A stretch of DNA of 64,000 nucleotides from Oceanobacillus jeddahensis (GCF_000750635.1 NZ_CCDM010000007.1:62001-126000), one strand, 5' to 3'. Numbered from the stretch's first letter, positions 35,610 through 44,945 are shown. Notes: generated by a model from the letters alone, not told the origin. Program-made: numbers and translations.

Positions 35610-35895
35610 TTTTTTCGCTCCTCGCAAATTAAAATTTTTACTGTGTGAAAATTATTCCTATGAATAGGAAGTTGTCTTCATGCACAAAATCATTTGTTTA
35701 TATTATATATCAGTACCGCTTCCCCTCCTAAAAAGAAAGTATCGAAGGCGTATTGCTTTTTGATACAAGTAGGAAAGTGCGACGGGCACAATTCCCTAGA
35801 ATCGACATTGGTCACACGACATGACCAATATGGATCGATGATAGAAAAACTGGTGAAACGTTCCTTTCATAAAGAACATCCCACCAGTCAAGCTC
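35610..35895. other. Gene-free stretch with several inverted repeats
   Basis: No supportable gene on either strand. The segment can fold into TCGACATTGGTC against GACCAAT..TCGA, and CTGGTGAAACGTTC against a partner ending in CCCACCAG. No T-run follows the stems. It could be a decayed gene or an unannotated structured transcript, but this is not established. Confidence 0.4.
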
Positions 35896-36081
35896 TTACT
35901 CACTATCTTTCGTTATTTGTATTTTTTCTTTTTGTATTTCAATTAATTGCTTCAACGATCGAGAAATATTTACCAATGCTATTAAGATGAATCCAAGCAT
36001 AATAAACGTAACAATTTCTCCAGTAAATATCGAGAGTACTGCTAAAAGTACTGCATATAATCCTAACAAAACATTATTCAC
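35896..36081 (-). CDS. Small membrane protein, 61 aa
   Basis: A 61-residue protein with two probable membrane helices (VLLGLYAVLLAVLSIFTGEI, VTFIMLGFILIALVNISRSL) and a charged C-terminal tail (QLIEIQKEKIQITKDSE). The start is GTG at 36081, 6-7 bases after AAAGGGTGA, which supports it as a real gene. It resembles no family I can name. It is probably its own small transcript. Confidence 0.6.
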   Translation of the reverse strand: MNNVLLGLYAVLLAVLSIFTGEIVTFIMLGFILIALVNISRSLKQLIEIQKEKIQITKDSE

Positions 36082-36202
36082 ATATATTCACCCTTTATCA
36101 CAGCATGAGTGCCCGTAATTCCCCTGCCGGAAATACTTTTTACTTGGTTGGGGGAAACGGGCTCTTCATCTCCTGATTGGTTCAACTAGCATTTATCGGA
36201 AT

Positions 36203-37306
36203 TTATCCCATTGGTTCTACTTCACCAGTATCTTTATTCACGATAAACCAGCCATACGTAGAAGTCTGTGAAGATTCTCCCTGTCCAACAATAGAATATA
36301 CCTGAACAACAAAGTTTCCATTTTCATCTTGATGATCGGTTACGTAATGCAAATCTTCATTATCCATGTCCAAGTATGCTTTCACAATCGATTCAGCAGC
36401 TGATTCATCTATTTCTCCAGCTGGTTGTTCGCCGTTCTCTTCTTCATTCTCTACAGAATCTGAATTCTGGTTGTCTTCGGAGTTGTCTGAATCAGTATCA
36501 TCTGATGTATCTGCCTCTGTACTGCCAGAATCCGCTTCATTCTGGTCAGTATTATCATTTACCTCACTATCCGGACTGGTTTGATCTCCCTCTATATCTT
36601 CCCTGCCACTCGTATCGTTTTCAGGTAACGTCTCTCCATTTGTTTCATCCGCTGTTTCTTCATTTGTTAATTCATTTGTTCCTTCGTCTGCCGATTGATT
36701 ATCAGTACTATCTTCTTGCCCGGATTGATCCGTATCACTATCCGCTTCTGCTTCATTATCAAAAGCATTATCTTCCTCTACCGGAATTTCTTCTGTAGCG
36801 GCGTCAGAGACAATCCACTTCTCCTCATCCCAAAGAATAGAATACGTAGCCAAAAGCATATGATCCATCTGCTCTTGTTCTACTTCATATAAACCATCTT
36901 CTACTTTTTCCAATTCATATGTTTCTTCTTCATCAAACCAGGCAGGCTCTTCTGAAGTGTTTATGTAGATGGAACCTTCTTCATTCTCTTCAAAATAAGT
37001 ATCTGTGATATCTTCTGCTAATTCCTCGGACACAATCGTTAAGAATTCCTGTTGAAGCTCTTCCAAGGAATCAAATCCGGTTACTTCTCCGTCTTCCTCT
37101 GCATTTTCCGTGACATTTTGATATGTTTCTTCATAAGTTTGTAATACTTCTTCTGCTTCTTCTTCCTCTAATTCAGGAATTTCTTCTGTCTGTTCATCCG
37201 GCTCTGGTGCTGGCTCTTCAACTTCTTCATCATCATTACTGCAGGCTGCCAGTAATAATACGATAGTTATAGCCATAACCATAAACCTAAAAAATCTGCT
37301 TTTCAT
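36203..37306 (-). CDS. Highly acidic lipoprotein with a long D/E/S/T-rich linker
   Basis: A 367-residue protein. Residues 1-21 are a lipoprotein signal ending VLLLAACS, so it should be anchored outside. An N-terminal domain (about 50-170) is followed by a roughly 110-residue linker rich in Asp, Glu, Ser, Thr and Asn, and by a C-terminal domain of about 60 residues (AESIVKAYLDMDNEDLHYVTD, VNKDTGEVEPMG) that resembles domains seen at the ends of other Bacillaceae lipoproteins. ATG at 37306 follows ATGGAGGAA. It overlaps nothing and may bind ions or extend the last domain beyond the wall. Confidence 0.75.
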   Translation of the reverse strand: MKSRFFRFMVMAITIVLLLAACSNDDEEVEEPAPEPDEQTEEIPELEEEEAEEVLQTYEETYQNVTENAEEDGEVTGFDSLEELQQEFLTIVSEELAEDITDTYFEENEEGSIYINTSEEPAWFDEEETYELEKVEDGLYEVEQEQMDHMLLATYSILWDEEKWIVSDAATEEIPVEEDNAFDNEAEADSDTDQSGQEDSTDNQSADEGTNELTNEETADETNGETLPENDTSGREDIEGDQTSPDSEVNDNTDQNEADSGSTEADTSDDTDSDNSEDNQNSDSVENEEENGEQPAGEIDESAAESIVKAYLDMDNEDLHYVTDHQDENGNFVVQVYSIVGQGESSQTSTYGWFIVNKDTGEVEPMG

Positions 37307-37415
37307 CTTATTTCCTCCATTTCTAATTTCTTCTTTATCATACACCTTTTCCATAAAATTAGAAATATCTATTAAGGGAGGAATGCATTTATTTTGGACC
37401 ACGTCTATCGAACTA

Positions 37416-38198
37416 TTATTTTTTTTCAATTGTTAACCAGGGTCTGCCGCCTTCCCAATGTATCTGGACAGGAATTTTAAACGTTTCACTTAACAGAGCG
37501 TCTGTTAAAACATCACGCTTTTGCCCTGTAGCGACTAATTCCCCATCGCGCACTAATGCAACATGAGAAATAGCTTCTGTAATTTCTTCAATATGATGGG
37601 TGACATAAAGCAGATGCGTATTCTCTTTTAAATCATCCATTAACTCCAGTACTTCTTCACGTGATAAAATATCTAAACCAGAGCATGGTTCATCCAAAAT
37701 CAGAATTTCCGGTCTGCTCATAAGTGCTCGGCCAATCAGAATTCTTCTTCTTTCACCTTGGGAGAGCATATTAAATTTTTTTCCTTTTAAATATGTTAAA
37801 CGAAGGTCGGAAAGAATCTGATCAGCCTGCTGCCAATCCTCTTCTGATACTTCTTCATATATACCAAAGGAAGCAAATTTCCCGCTGACAATTACATTTT
37901 CAACCGGTTCCAGCTGAATCGTCTCTTGAAAACGGTCTAACGCACTGCTTACATAACCAATTGATTTTCTTAATTCAGATAAATCCGTTCTTCCAAAAAG
38001 CTGATCTAGCACGGTCATTTTTCCGGATGTTGGATAGTTATAGCCCGTTATAATATTTAAAAGGGATGTTTTTCCGGACCCATTTAAACCTAAAATGGCC
38101 CAATGCTCTCCTTCTTTAATTTGCCAATTGATATCCTGTAAAATTTCTTGATTGTTTCTGCGCCATGTTATCTGATCAAAATAAACAATATTCTCCAT
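37416..38198 (-). CDS. ylmA: ABC transporter ATP-binding protein, YlmA-like
   Basis: A 260-residue ATPase. Walker A is GLNGSGKTSLLN near residue 40, the ABC signature is LSQGERRRI, Walker B is ILILDEPCSGLD and the H-loop is YVTHH. The region downstream (FNMLSQGERRRILIGRALMSRPEI) and the end match YlmA of Bacillus. No permease gene is adjacent, as is also typical for this family. ATG at 38198 follows AAGGGGATAAAA. The transported compound is unknown. Confidence 0.85.
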   Translation of the reverse strand: MENIVYFDQITWRRNNQEILQDINWQIKEGEHWAILGLNGSGKTSLLNIITGYNYPTSGKMTVLDQLFGRTDLSELRKSIGYVSSALDRFQETIQLEPVENVIVSGKFASFGIYEEVSEEDWQQADQILSDLRLTYLKGKKFNMLSQGERRRILIGRALMSRPEILILDEPCSGLDILSREEVLELMDDLKENTHLLYVTHHIEEITEAISHVALVRDGELVATGQKRDVLTDALLSETFKIPVQIHWEGGRPWLTIEKK

Positions 38199-38475
38199 TT
38201 TTATCCCCTTCATCTAATTGAATAGTCTGTTAATTATTCCGCTAGAATACTATATTATGACTTGTTTTTCTAGTAAAATGTACTTTTTTGATTTAGTATT
38301 GGCTTTTTTGGTCAGCTATTAGACTGACAACAGCAAACTATTCGCCAGCTCATGTTAATATTATATAACTAACCCATGTAAAAATCTCTCTCTTTTAACA
38401 AGAGCATTCCAGAGGCTAATCCTTCTGAAGAGTCCTATGTTTATAGGACTGGACTGTACATTGAAACTTCATAAA
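38199..38475. other. Gene-free stretch upstream of ylmA
   Basis: About 275 bases between ylmA and an ATAAA-flanked element. It carries only AT-rich sequence, with short inverted repeats such as AGTCTGTT and several poly-T tracts. It likely holds the ylmA promoter. No gene is supported. Confidence 0.5.
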
Positions 38476-38623
38476 ACGAAACTTCATTCAGTGGGAGTTT
38501 TCGCCCTTCTCCTACTGAATTAGCCTAAGTGATTCAGGGAGGTAGCGCCCGTTATCTCCCGCCTAAATAAATTCATTCTTACTCTTTATTTTGTGGCGGG
38601 AGTTTTACGGGCGGTTCTCCGTG
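38476..38623 (+). mobile_element. ATAAA-flanked element, copy 4 (148 bp)
   Basis: Direct repeats ATAAA are at 38471-38475 and 38624-38628. It starts ACGAAACTTCATTCAGTGGG and ends GGTTCTCCGTG. It is the compact form: TTCAGTGGGAG closes on CTCCTACTGAA with a ten-base loop, then GATTCAGGGAG and a nested pair of stems (GCCCGT/ACGGGC outside CTCCCGCC/GGCGGGAG). It lies just after the DUF998 gene. Confidence 0.88.
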
Positions 38624-38646
38624 ATAAATAATCATATTAAAATTCA

Positions 38647-39369
38647 TTACTTGGATAACTTCCTGCTCCAAAGACCAATTGAAGTACCTGTCAACCATAT
38701 ATATACGGAAGCATAAAGTATGCGCTGAAGCAATCCACCTGGGAGACTGGTAAATACAGGCTGTAAGAAAAGACTTAAAAGTGCTGCTGAAGTGATTGTC
38801 GTACAAATAATCGTCCACCAAAATATACGGGGCAACTTTTTATAAGTAGCAATACTGATTAAAATCATTGCTGGAATCTGCACCACCATTCCTGGAAGTG
38901 CACTTAACGTATGCCAATTAAAATCAATATCTGCAGGGATAATTCCCGAAATCCCATAGCTCACTCCAAAAATCCCAATGAAAACACTCGCTACTTTCGT
39001 TGAGCGGACCTTTGGCCATAGAGGATAGATCAACACAGCCCCAATTAGAATAGCCAATCCTGTTAAGAAAAACGTCCAGTTCATCAGCCAATGATAAGGT
39101 GAACAAATAGCGTAACTTGCAAGTACATAAGTATCCGTCCCACAGGTAGTCACTCCTAAATCACTCATCGGCTGATTCAGGAAACTGTAAGAAGCTGTGG
39201 TTGCCCGGATAATGATCGTTTCGATAAAGAAGTAGGCACTTAATGCAATCCAGCTAATCAGGCCAATTCGAATAGATAGTCTGTTATTAGATCTACGCAA
39301 TAAAAATATTGCCAATGCAGCTATAAATATAACAATCAGCATCGCTATCACATGAAATTCATAGCTCAC
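38647..39369 (-). CDS. DUF998 family membrane protein
   Basis: A 240-residue protein with six membrane helices. SYSFLNQPMSDLG and GIFGVSYGISGIIPADI fit the DUF998 family of integral membrane proteins of unknown function. GTG at 39369 is the start, 6 bases after AAAGGAGG. It is a single gene followed by a mobile element. No signature indicates an activity. Confidence 0.82.
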   Translation of the reverse strand: MSYEFHVIAMLIVIFIAALAIFLLRRSNNRLSIRIGLISWIALSAYFFIETIIIRATTASYSFLNQPMSDLGVTTCGTDTYVLASYAICSPYHWLMNWTFFLTGLAILIGAVLIYPLWPKVRSTKVASVFIGIFGVSYGISGIIPADIDFNWHTLSALPGMVVQIPAMILISIATYKKLPRIFWWTIICTTITSAALLSLFLQPVFTSLPGGLLQRILYASVYIWLTGTSIGLWSRKLSK

Positions 39370-39525
39370 ATTATCTACCTCCTTTGTTAATTGATTGTGT
39401 AATCCTTTGGCAAAGTTGTCTTCAGTTGTATAGGTATCTCTTTCTTTTATTTACGTTGTTTCACCTAATAAAGATTCCTCCCATTTTTGTTTGAGAAGGT
39501 TTACCTCCTATTCCTATTTAAATAT

Positions 39526-39561
39526 TTAAAAGGTCACCCTTATCTGGATGACCTTTTAAAG
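39526..39561. terminator. Terminator before the UvrA paralogue gene end
   Basis: TTAAAAGGTCA pairs with TGACCTTTTAA around an 11-base loop. It lies about 20 bases after the uvrA-type stop on the minus strand. Confidence 0.8.
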
Positions 39562-39581
39562 CAATACTATCATAATTCAGT

Positions 39582-42038
39582 CTACAAATACTGCCCTGTA
39601 AATGAATCCTTATTTGCCTTTATCATTTCCGGTGTTCCCTCTGCAATCACCACTCCTCCATTCGCGCCACCTTCAGGACCTAAATCAACTACCCAGTCTG
39701 CCGCTTCAATAACCTGACTATTATGCTCCACCATGATTACCGTATTTCCCGCATCCACTAAACGATTTAACAGCTTAAGCAGCTGAATCGTATCATTCGG
39801 ATGTAATCCAGTGGTCGGCTCATCTAATAAATAAAGAGAAGTCTTCTTGCCCTGCTTCATTAACTCTTTTGCAAGCTTTAATCTTTGTCCTTCTCCTCCT
39901 GATAAAGTAGTTAAAGATTGTCCCATTTTTAAATAGCCCAGACCGATTTCTGTCAGGAGTTTTAAAATCGTTTGTATCTTCTTTTCCCCTTCAAAGATTG
40001 AAAGACATTCATGCACAGAGCTTTCAAGAATATCATTGATAGAGTAACCTTGATACTTCACTTCTAACACTTCTTTTTTAAATCTTCTCCCCTGACACTC
40101 TGGACATATCACCTCTAAATCAGGGAAAAAGAGCATATTGGTCGTTACATAACCAAGCCCTTGACAGTTTTCACAACGTCCTCCAGCGGTATTAAAAGAA
40201 AAATGCTTTGATGAAAAGTTCTTTTCTTTTGCTTCAGGCAATTTAGCAAACAACGAACGAACGGCTGTAAATAAATCAATATAAGTCGCGGTGTTTGACC
40301 GTTTCATTCTGCTGAGCGGAGACTGGCCGACAATAATCATCTGATCATAAGCTTCCAGACCGGTTACTTTTTCAAATCCTTCATAAATTGTCTCATTTGC
40401 TTTTGCCAGTACATCAAATAGTAGGGAAGATTTTCCTGAACCGGAAACGCCGGTTACTGCTGTTAAACAGCCTTTAGGAAAGGTTACAGTCACATCCTGA
40501 AGATTATTTGCAATAGCATGATATATCGATATTCCTTCCTCTTTCCCAGTTCGATAATTCATTTTCTTCGGTTTTTCAGCACGCAAATATTGACCTGTAA
40601 CAGATGTTTCTTCATCGATTAATTCTTGCAAGCTTCCTTGACCAACAACTGTCCCTCCAAGCTTTCCAGCTCCCGGACCAATATCAATAATGTGATCTGC
40701 TTCCTTCATCACATCAACATCATGCTCAATTAATAAAACTGTATTCCCTAAATCACGCAAATGCTTTAAGATACTAATCAGGCCGGCTGTGTCCTTAGGA
40801 TGCAGACCAACTGTCGGCTCGTCCATAATATATAATACGCCGGTAAGTGCGGAATCGAGCAGTGCAGATAACCGTATCCGCTGTGCCTCCCCACCGGATA
40901 ACGTAATGACTTGTCTATCCAACGTCAGATAACCCAGTCCTATTTTGATAATACGGGAAAGCTTTGTTTTTATATCTTGAATAAATGTTTCGACAAGCTG
41001 ATAACTTGTCTGCTCCAGTGATGTTTCCAAATTGTGTATCCAAGCTTCCATTTCTTCTAAGGAATGGACAACCAATTGCGGAATCGTCCAGCCGCCAACA
41101 GTAACTGCTCTACTCACTTCATTTAAACGGTCTCCATGACAATCGGGACAAATCTGCGAATAGAAATAAGCATCTGCTTCAGCTGAAGAACCATCATGCT
41201 CTGCATAACGGCGCCACATAGAGGTTAATACGCCGGGGAATTTTCCTTTCTCTACTGTTTTGGGAGGCTTTACGTTTGGAAATAGCTGCTTTACCTCATT
41301 ACTTTCTACTCCATGGTGAAGAATAGCCTTTTGTCCTTCATTAAAATGCTTGACAGGTACATTATCTGCATCCGGCAGCTGATAATATTGAAAGGCAGCT
41401 TTTAAAACAGCAATTTGATATTCTCCATAACGTCCAGCAAAAATATCCACAGCACCATCCTCTAGAGAAAGCTCTTCATGAAAAACCGATGGCAAATGAA
41501 TAGCTACCGTTTCTCCCAATCCTTTACAGGTCGGACAAGCTCCTTCTGTTGTATTATAAGAAAAATGGGTTCGCGTCAGTTTTTCCATTCGCTCATTGCA
41601 ATTCGTACAAAAGATATATTCTGTAAAACTGTCCGCTTCTCTCTCTACTTCTCCTTCATAAGCTATGGGATCAATTCTATGCTGACACTTGGGACAAGCT
41701 CTTTCTCCAAGCTTTTCAAATACCATTCGTAAGCTGGTATACATATCCGTCATTGTCCCGACTGTCGAACGCGGATTCCGATTGGTAATATGCTGATTAA
41801 TACTAATGGCAGGTGATAACCCGCTGATAGAGTCAACTTTCGGTTTGTTGATTCCCTGCATCCCCATTGATTCTAAATATTGACGCTGGCATTCATTGAA
41901 TAAGGTATCCAGAGCTAGCGTGCTTTTTCCAGATCCTGAGGGACCTGTAACAACAATCAGTTTATTTTTAGGGATAGACACAGAAAGATTCTTTAGATTA
42001 TTCTCCCGGGCTCCTTTTACGGTCATTAGATTATGCAT
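39582..42038 (-). CDS. Short UvrA paralogue (excinuclease ABC subunit A-like)
   Basis: An 818-residue ATPase with two ABC modules. Module 1 has [34 protein letters not shown] and [13 protein letters not shown]; module 2 has [30 protein letters not shown] and [10 protein letters not shown]. Zinc-type cysteine pairs occur in CPKCQH, CTNCNE, CPTCKG, CENCQG and CPECQG. Housekeeping UvrA has about 940-960 residues; the missing length corresponds to the UvrB-binding region after the first zinc pair. Such short paralogues are linked to drug or damage resistance. ATG at 42038 overlaps the stop of a 38-codon ORF. Confidence 0.87.
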   Translation of the reverse strand: MHNLMTVKGARENNLKNLSVSIPKNKLIVVTGPSGSGKSTLALDTLFNECQRQYLESMGMQGINKPKVDSISGLSPAISINQHITNRNPRSTVGTMTDMYTSLRMVFEKLGERACPKCQHRIDPIAYEGEVEREADSFTEYIFCTNCNERMEKLTRTHFSYNTTEGACPTCKGLGETVAIHLPSVFHEELSLEDGAVDIFAGRYGEYQIAVLKAAFQYYQLPDADNVPVKHFNEGQKAILHHGVESNEVKQLFPNVKPPKTVEKGKFPGVLTSMWRRYAEHDGSSAEADAYFYSQICPDCHGDRLNEVSRAVTVGGWTIPQLVVHSLEEMEAWIHNLETSLEQTSYQLVETFIQDIKTKLSRIIKIGLGYLTLDRQVITLSGGEAQRIRLSALLDSALTGVLYIMDEPTVGLHPKDTAGLISILKHLRDLGNTVLLIEHDVDVMKEADHIIDIGPGAGKLGGTVVGQGSLQELIDEETSVTGQYLRAEKPKKMNYRTGKEEGISIYHAIANNLQDVTVTFPKGCLTAVTGVSGSGKSSLLFDVLAKANETIYEGFEKVTGLEAYDQMIIVGQSPLSRMKRSNTATYIDLFTAVRSLFAKLPEAKEKNFSSKHFSFNTAGGRCENCQGLGYVTTNMLFFPDLEVICPECQGRRFKKEVLEVKYQGYSINDILESSVHECLSIFEGEKKIQTILKLLTEIGLGYLKMGQSLTTLSGGEGQRLKLAKELMKQGKKTSLYLLDEPTTGLHPNDTIQLLKLLNRLVDAGNTVIMVEHNSQVIEAADWVVDLGPEGGANGGVVIAEGTPEMIKANKDSFTGQYL

Positions 42039-42147
42039 GTTGATATTCCTCCTCCGTGATTTCTGTTTTCTTCCTGTTTTCTGTTTGCAAGTGCAATGTT
42101 TTTTTCATGGTGACTTGATGCATGATCATTTTAATAAGCCATTGCAT
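42031..42147 (-). CDS. Coupled 38-aa leader or small protein before uvrA paralogue
   Basis: ATG at 42145-42147 follows the strong site GAAAGGAGGG and opens a 38-codon frame whose TAA overlaps the ATG of the uvrA-type gene (ATGCATAA), so translation is coupled. The peptide begins [14 protein letters not shown], is basic in the middle, and ends ITEEEYQHA. It has no recognised domain and no obvious arrest motif. One copy of a GCAAGTGCAA-GTTT repeat lies within it (42087-42101) and another in the upstream promoter (42196-42210). It may be a regulatory leader peptide or a small partner protein. Confidence 0.6.
   Translation of the reverse strand: MQWLIKMIMHQVTMKKTLHLQTENRKKTEITEEEYQHA
42087..42101 (+). 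promoter_or_regulatory. Repeat unit GCAAGTGCAATGTTT, copy within the leader ORF
   Basis: It matches the copy at 42196-42210 in 14 of 15 positions and same orientation. A double-MerR regulator is encoded divergently, so the pair may be its binding sites. Confidence 0.5.
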
Positions 42148-42195
42148 CTTGATATCCCTCCTTTCAAACATCTATTACTATCATATAACATTTGT

Positions 42196-42210
42196 GCAAG
42201 TGCAAAGTTT
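42196..42210 (+). promoter_or_regulatory. Repeat unit GCAAGTGCAAAGTTT in the divergent promoter region
   Basis: It overlaps a possible -35 region (TTGTGC, 17 bases, TAAAAT) for the merR-type gene and lies about 50 bases before the leader ORF. See the copy at 42087-42101. Confidence 0.5.
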
Positions 42211-42297
42211 GACTTAAAATGATAAGCTATAATAACGTTGATTAACCAAAACCCGTCATGGGTCTATAAGGTTTTAATCTAATCTTTGGAGGTAATC

Positions 42298-43008
42298 ATG
42301 GAACTGCGGCCAATTGATATTGCGAAGAAACTGGATGTAGGAACAAGTGCATTAAGACACTATGAAGAATGGGGCATTGTGCCAAAAGCTATTCGGAAAG
42401 CAAATGGATATCGTGTGTATACAGAGGTTCACGAAGCTTATTTTCAGTGCATCCGGGCCATGTACCCTGGTTTTGGTATGGGAACCGTCCGCAGAGTGAT
42501 GCCTCTGCTGCAGGAAAATAAATATATCGAAGCTTTATGGGAAGTCAACCAAGTACAGGCTGAGCTATTTGAAAGAAAGCAGCAGGCGTTAGATGCCGTT
42601 ACTATCTTAAGCCCGAATAACATGCAAGATTTTATGAAAAAACAACAGAAGAAGTATTACACGATAGGAGAAGTAGAAGACGAATTGCACGTCGCTGCGA
42701 CTACCCTCAGACATTGGGAAAAGGAAGGGCTGATCACACCCGAAAGGAACCCAGAAAATGGCTACCGATTATATACACGGGAAGATATGAGGAGAATATT
42801 AATCATCAAAACGGTACAATCTTCTGTTTATTTATTAGACACCGTACGCGATATATTGGACAAGATACAGCACCACAGTTTAACAGATGCGAGAAAAATT
42901 GTTATTGATGCACTGGATTATATGGATTATCAAATTGAACAGCAATTAAGAGGAGCTTATTATCTATATAATTTGATTGATTTGTTAAAGGAACAGGATA
43001 AGCAGTAA
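42298..43008 (+). CDS. Regulator with two MerR-type DNA-binding domains
   Basis: A 236-residue protein built from two MerR winged helices: residues 3-75 (RPIDIAKKLDVGTSALRHYEEWGIV, NGYRVYTEVH) and residues 125-195 (YYTIGEVEDELHVAATTLRHWEKEG, NGYRLYTRED). They are separated by a short helical segment. No effector domain follows, so the second MerR unit may serve in dimer or tandem DNA recognition. ATG at 42298 follows TTGGAGGT. It is divergent from the uvrA-type operon. Such paired-domain regulators are seen next to drug-response genes. Confidence 0.83.
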   Translation: MELRPIDIAKKLDVGTSALRHYEEWGIVPKAIRKANGYRVYTEVHEAYFQCIRAMYPGFGMGTVRRVMPLLQENKYIEALWEVNQVQAELFERKQQALDAVTILSPNNMQDFMKKQQKKYYTIGEVEDELHVAATTLRHWEKEGLITPERNPENGYRLYTREDMRRILIIKTVQSSVYLLDTVRDILDKIQHHSLTDARKIVIDALDYMDYQIEQQLRGAYYLYNLIDLLKEQDKQ

Positions 43009-43010
43009 AA

Positions 43011-43060
43011 AAGGTTATCCCGAAATTTCTATACACAATAGCAGAAAGCGGGATAACCTC
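43011..43060. terminator. Bidirectional terminator
   Basis: GGTTATCCCG at 43013-43022 pairs with CGGGATAACC at 43049-43058. It separates the merR-type gene from the convergent small membrane protein gene. Confidence 0.8.
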
Positions 43061-43076
43061 AAGATAAAAGGACTTA

Positions 43077-43379
43077 TTATACATTTATTTCATTATTGAA
43101 AAGATCAATAGCCGGTGGATAGCCGCCTTCTCCAATAAAATAAATAAAAATTACAAATAAGCAAAGCAATAAAAGAATCAGAGCATTAGCAACAATAATG
43201 AACGGATACCTTTTTCTGACCGCAAACAAACTGAACAGCATATTGAAAAAGAAACCTGCTATGATTAAGATATAAATTGTATACTGTATCAACAGAAACG
43301 GATATACAAATAAGAAATTAAGCAGCGCTATAACAAATAAAATAACCATTATTGTTATATACAGGGTAGGCTTGTTCAT
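43077..43379 (-). CDS. Small membrane protein, last gene of DUF2975/XRE cassette
   Basis: A 100-residue protein with three hydrophobic helices (YITIMVILFVIALLNFLFVYP, LIQYTIYILIIAGFFFNMLF, YPFIIVANALILLLLCLFVIF). Its ATG overlaps the stop of the upstream regulator gene (ATGA), so translation is coupled. It has no family I recognise. Together with the regulator and the DUF2975 protein it forms a three-gene cassette. Confidence 0.7.
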   Translation of the reverse strand: MNKPTLYITIMVILFVIALLNFLFVYPFLLIQYTIYILIIAGFFFNMLFSLFAVRKRYPFIIVANALILLLLCLFVIFIYFIGEGGYPPAIDLFNNEINV

Positions 43380-43603
43380 GTGTTTTCGCCTTCTTTATCA
43401 TCCGGAACATATTCTAAAATATCACCAGGCTGACATTCCAAAGCCTCACAAATCTTTTCCAACGTTGAAAAACGGATGGCCTTCGCTTTTCCATTCTTTA
43501 AAATAGAGAGATTCGCCATTGTTATACCGACCTTCTCTGTCAGCTCTGTCACGCTCATTTTGCGTTTTGCCAACATGACATCAATATGAATCATAATTGC
43601 CAT
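43376..43603 (-). CDS. XRE/Cro-family regulator, YozG-like
   Basis: A 75-residue helix-turn-helix protein: MLAKRKMSVTELTEKVGITMANLSILKNGKAKAIRFSTLEKICEALECQPGDILEY. This is the YozG-type XRE pattern typically encoded beside DUF2975 membrane proteins. ATG at 43603 follows GAGGTGAG. It is nine bases downstream of the DUF2975 gene and overlaps the next gene by four bases. It probably autoregulates the cassette. Confidence 0.87.
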   Translation of the reverse strand: MAIMIHIDVMLAKRKMSVTELTEKVGITMANLSILKNGKAKAIRFSTLEKICEALECQPGDILEYVPDDKEGENT

Positions 43604-43612
43604 TATCTCACC

Positions 43613-44095
43613 TCACACCGTTAAATCATTTTCTGTTTTAATATCGAGAGCATTCTTTAATATTTTTTGCAATACGGATGCAAATACAGCAATCACAAAG
43701 GATGCGAACATTGGAACAAAGCCAATAATGATAGCCCCTGGAGCATCATCTTTCTCTGCGAAAATATAGATAAATGGCATCATAATAATATAAATTCCCG
43801 TAATGATCAAGGCACATTGCTTTATCTTTTTTAATGTAAAAACGGCGGATTCTGAAAAGGCATCATTCTTGTCAATTAACTTTAATAGTTTTAAAGCCTG
43901 ATAAAGTGCCATATAATAAGGAATCGTGGTTAACAGAAATCCGATGATTATTGGGTAGATTACCCATTTCACCATAGACGGTCCGTCCGAAATATTGATT
44001 ATGATTTGCGGGATTAAGAAGATACTCAATGCAAATATAAGTAACCCCATTAAATAAACGACTGTTTTTAAAAATACTGTTGAGCTTTTTGGCAT
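43613..44095 (-). CDS. DUF2975 family membrane protein
   Basis: A 160-residue protein with four predicted membrane helices, matching DUF2975 (YoaS-like): FLKTVVYLMGLLIFALSIFLIP, YYMALYQALKLLKLIDKNDAFSESAV (the family's characteristic segment), then two helices and a tail. ATG at 44095 follows GAGGTGA, preferred to a GTG at 44104. It is the first gene of the cassette with the XRE regulator. The function of the family is not known. Confidence 0.85.
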   Translation of the reverse strand: MPKSSTVFLKTVVYLMGLLIFALSIFLIPQIIINISDGPSMVKWVIYPIIIGFLLTTIPYYMALYQALKLLKLIDKNDAFSESAVFTLKKIKQCALIITGIYIIMMPFIYIFAEKDDAPGAIIIGFVPMFASFVIAVFASVLQKILKNALDIKTENDLTV

Positions 44096-44135
44096 AACTG
44101 TCACCTCATTGATAAATTCAATATTTCATATTTCA

Positions 44136-44945
44136 TTAACTTTTACTTTTGGCAATATCTTGATTATTTCTATCCAGTAATCCTTCAATTTTCCCTTGGG
44201 ATTGTTTTAACATTGCCACAATTAAAAAACTGACAATGACTAATAACAGCCAGGAGCTTACTTTTCCCAGATGGACCATACTCCACATTTCCGCCTGGTT
44301 AGGATATTCCCAGGCCTGGAAGAAAGTTGCTATATTTTCAGCGATCCAAATAAAGAAACCAATCAAGAAAAAAGAAAGGATAATTGGCATACGATAACGT
44401 TTATTGCCAACTTTATAATCCACCCATGCTCTAAGGAAAACGATAACGACCAATGCAGATAGCCACCACCGGATATCCAGCCAATAATGATGGGTAAAGA
44501 AGTTCAGGTAAATCGCTGCTGCGAGCGGACCCGCTAAAAGAATAGATGGCCATTTTACCAGCCGTACATCTAGTCTTCTCCATGCCTGGCACAAGTAGCT
44601 GGCTACACTGGCATACATAAATCCACTGTATAACGGAACGCCAAAAATTTTCGTATACGCTTCTTCCGGGTACACCCAGGATCCCATATTCACCTTAAAG
44701 ATTTCTAGGTTCAACCCGATGATATGAAATAATGTGATAACTACCAGCTCTTTTTTTGTTTCCAATCCGGATGCGATCATAAAAACCTGTGTCAATAGAC
44801 AGATGACTAATAACCAATCATATCTTGATAAGAAAGGAAGTTCAATAAATTTTGTAATTGCTAAAGACGCAAAAATAATTACCGGAAAAATACAGGATAG
44901 CGCTTGTTGATAGCCAAATCGTATAAGTTGTTTGATTGCTCTCAT
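44136..44945 (-). CDS. DUF817 family membrane protein
   Basis: A 269-residue protein with seven or eight helices. The NMGSWVYPEEAYTKIFGVPLYSGFMYASVASYLCQAW segment and the ENIATFFQAWEYPNQ segment are diagnostic of DUF817 (YoaT-like). ATG at 44945 follows GGAG, with 8 bases between. The aromatic-rich loops suggest a small-molecule-binding pocket, but no activity is established. It is 40 bases before the DUF2975 cassette on the same strand and may be co-transcribed with it. Confidence 0.85.
   Translation of the reverse strand: MRAIKQLIRFGYQQALSCIFPVIIFASLAITKFIELPFLSRYDWLLVICLLTQVFMIASGLETKKELVVITLFHIIGLNLEIFKVNMGSWVYPEEAYTKIFGVPLYSGFMYASVASYLCQAWRRLDVRLVKWPSILLAGPLAAAIYLNFFTHHYWLDIRWWLSALVVIVFLRAWVDYKVGNKRYRMPIILSFFLIGFFIWIAENIATFFQAWEYPNQAEMWSMVHLGKVSSWLLLVIVSFLIVAMLKQSQGKIEGLLDRNNQDIAKSKS

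Noticed and set aside
35694-35990. 98-codon plus-strand frame
   Set aside because: No ribosome binding site, and it runs antisense into the 61-residue membrane protein gene that has a good start.
36376-36798. 140-codon plus-strand frame opposite the acidic lipoprotein
   Set aside because: A long open frame is expected antisense to a repeated Asp/Glu/Ser linker; there is no ribosome binding site.
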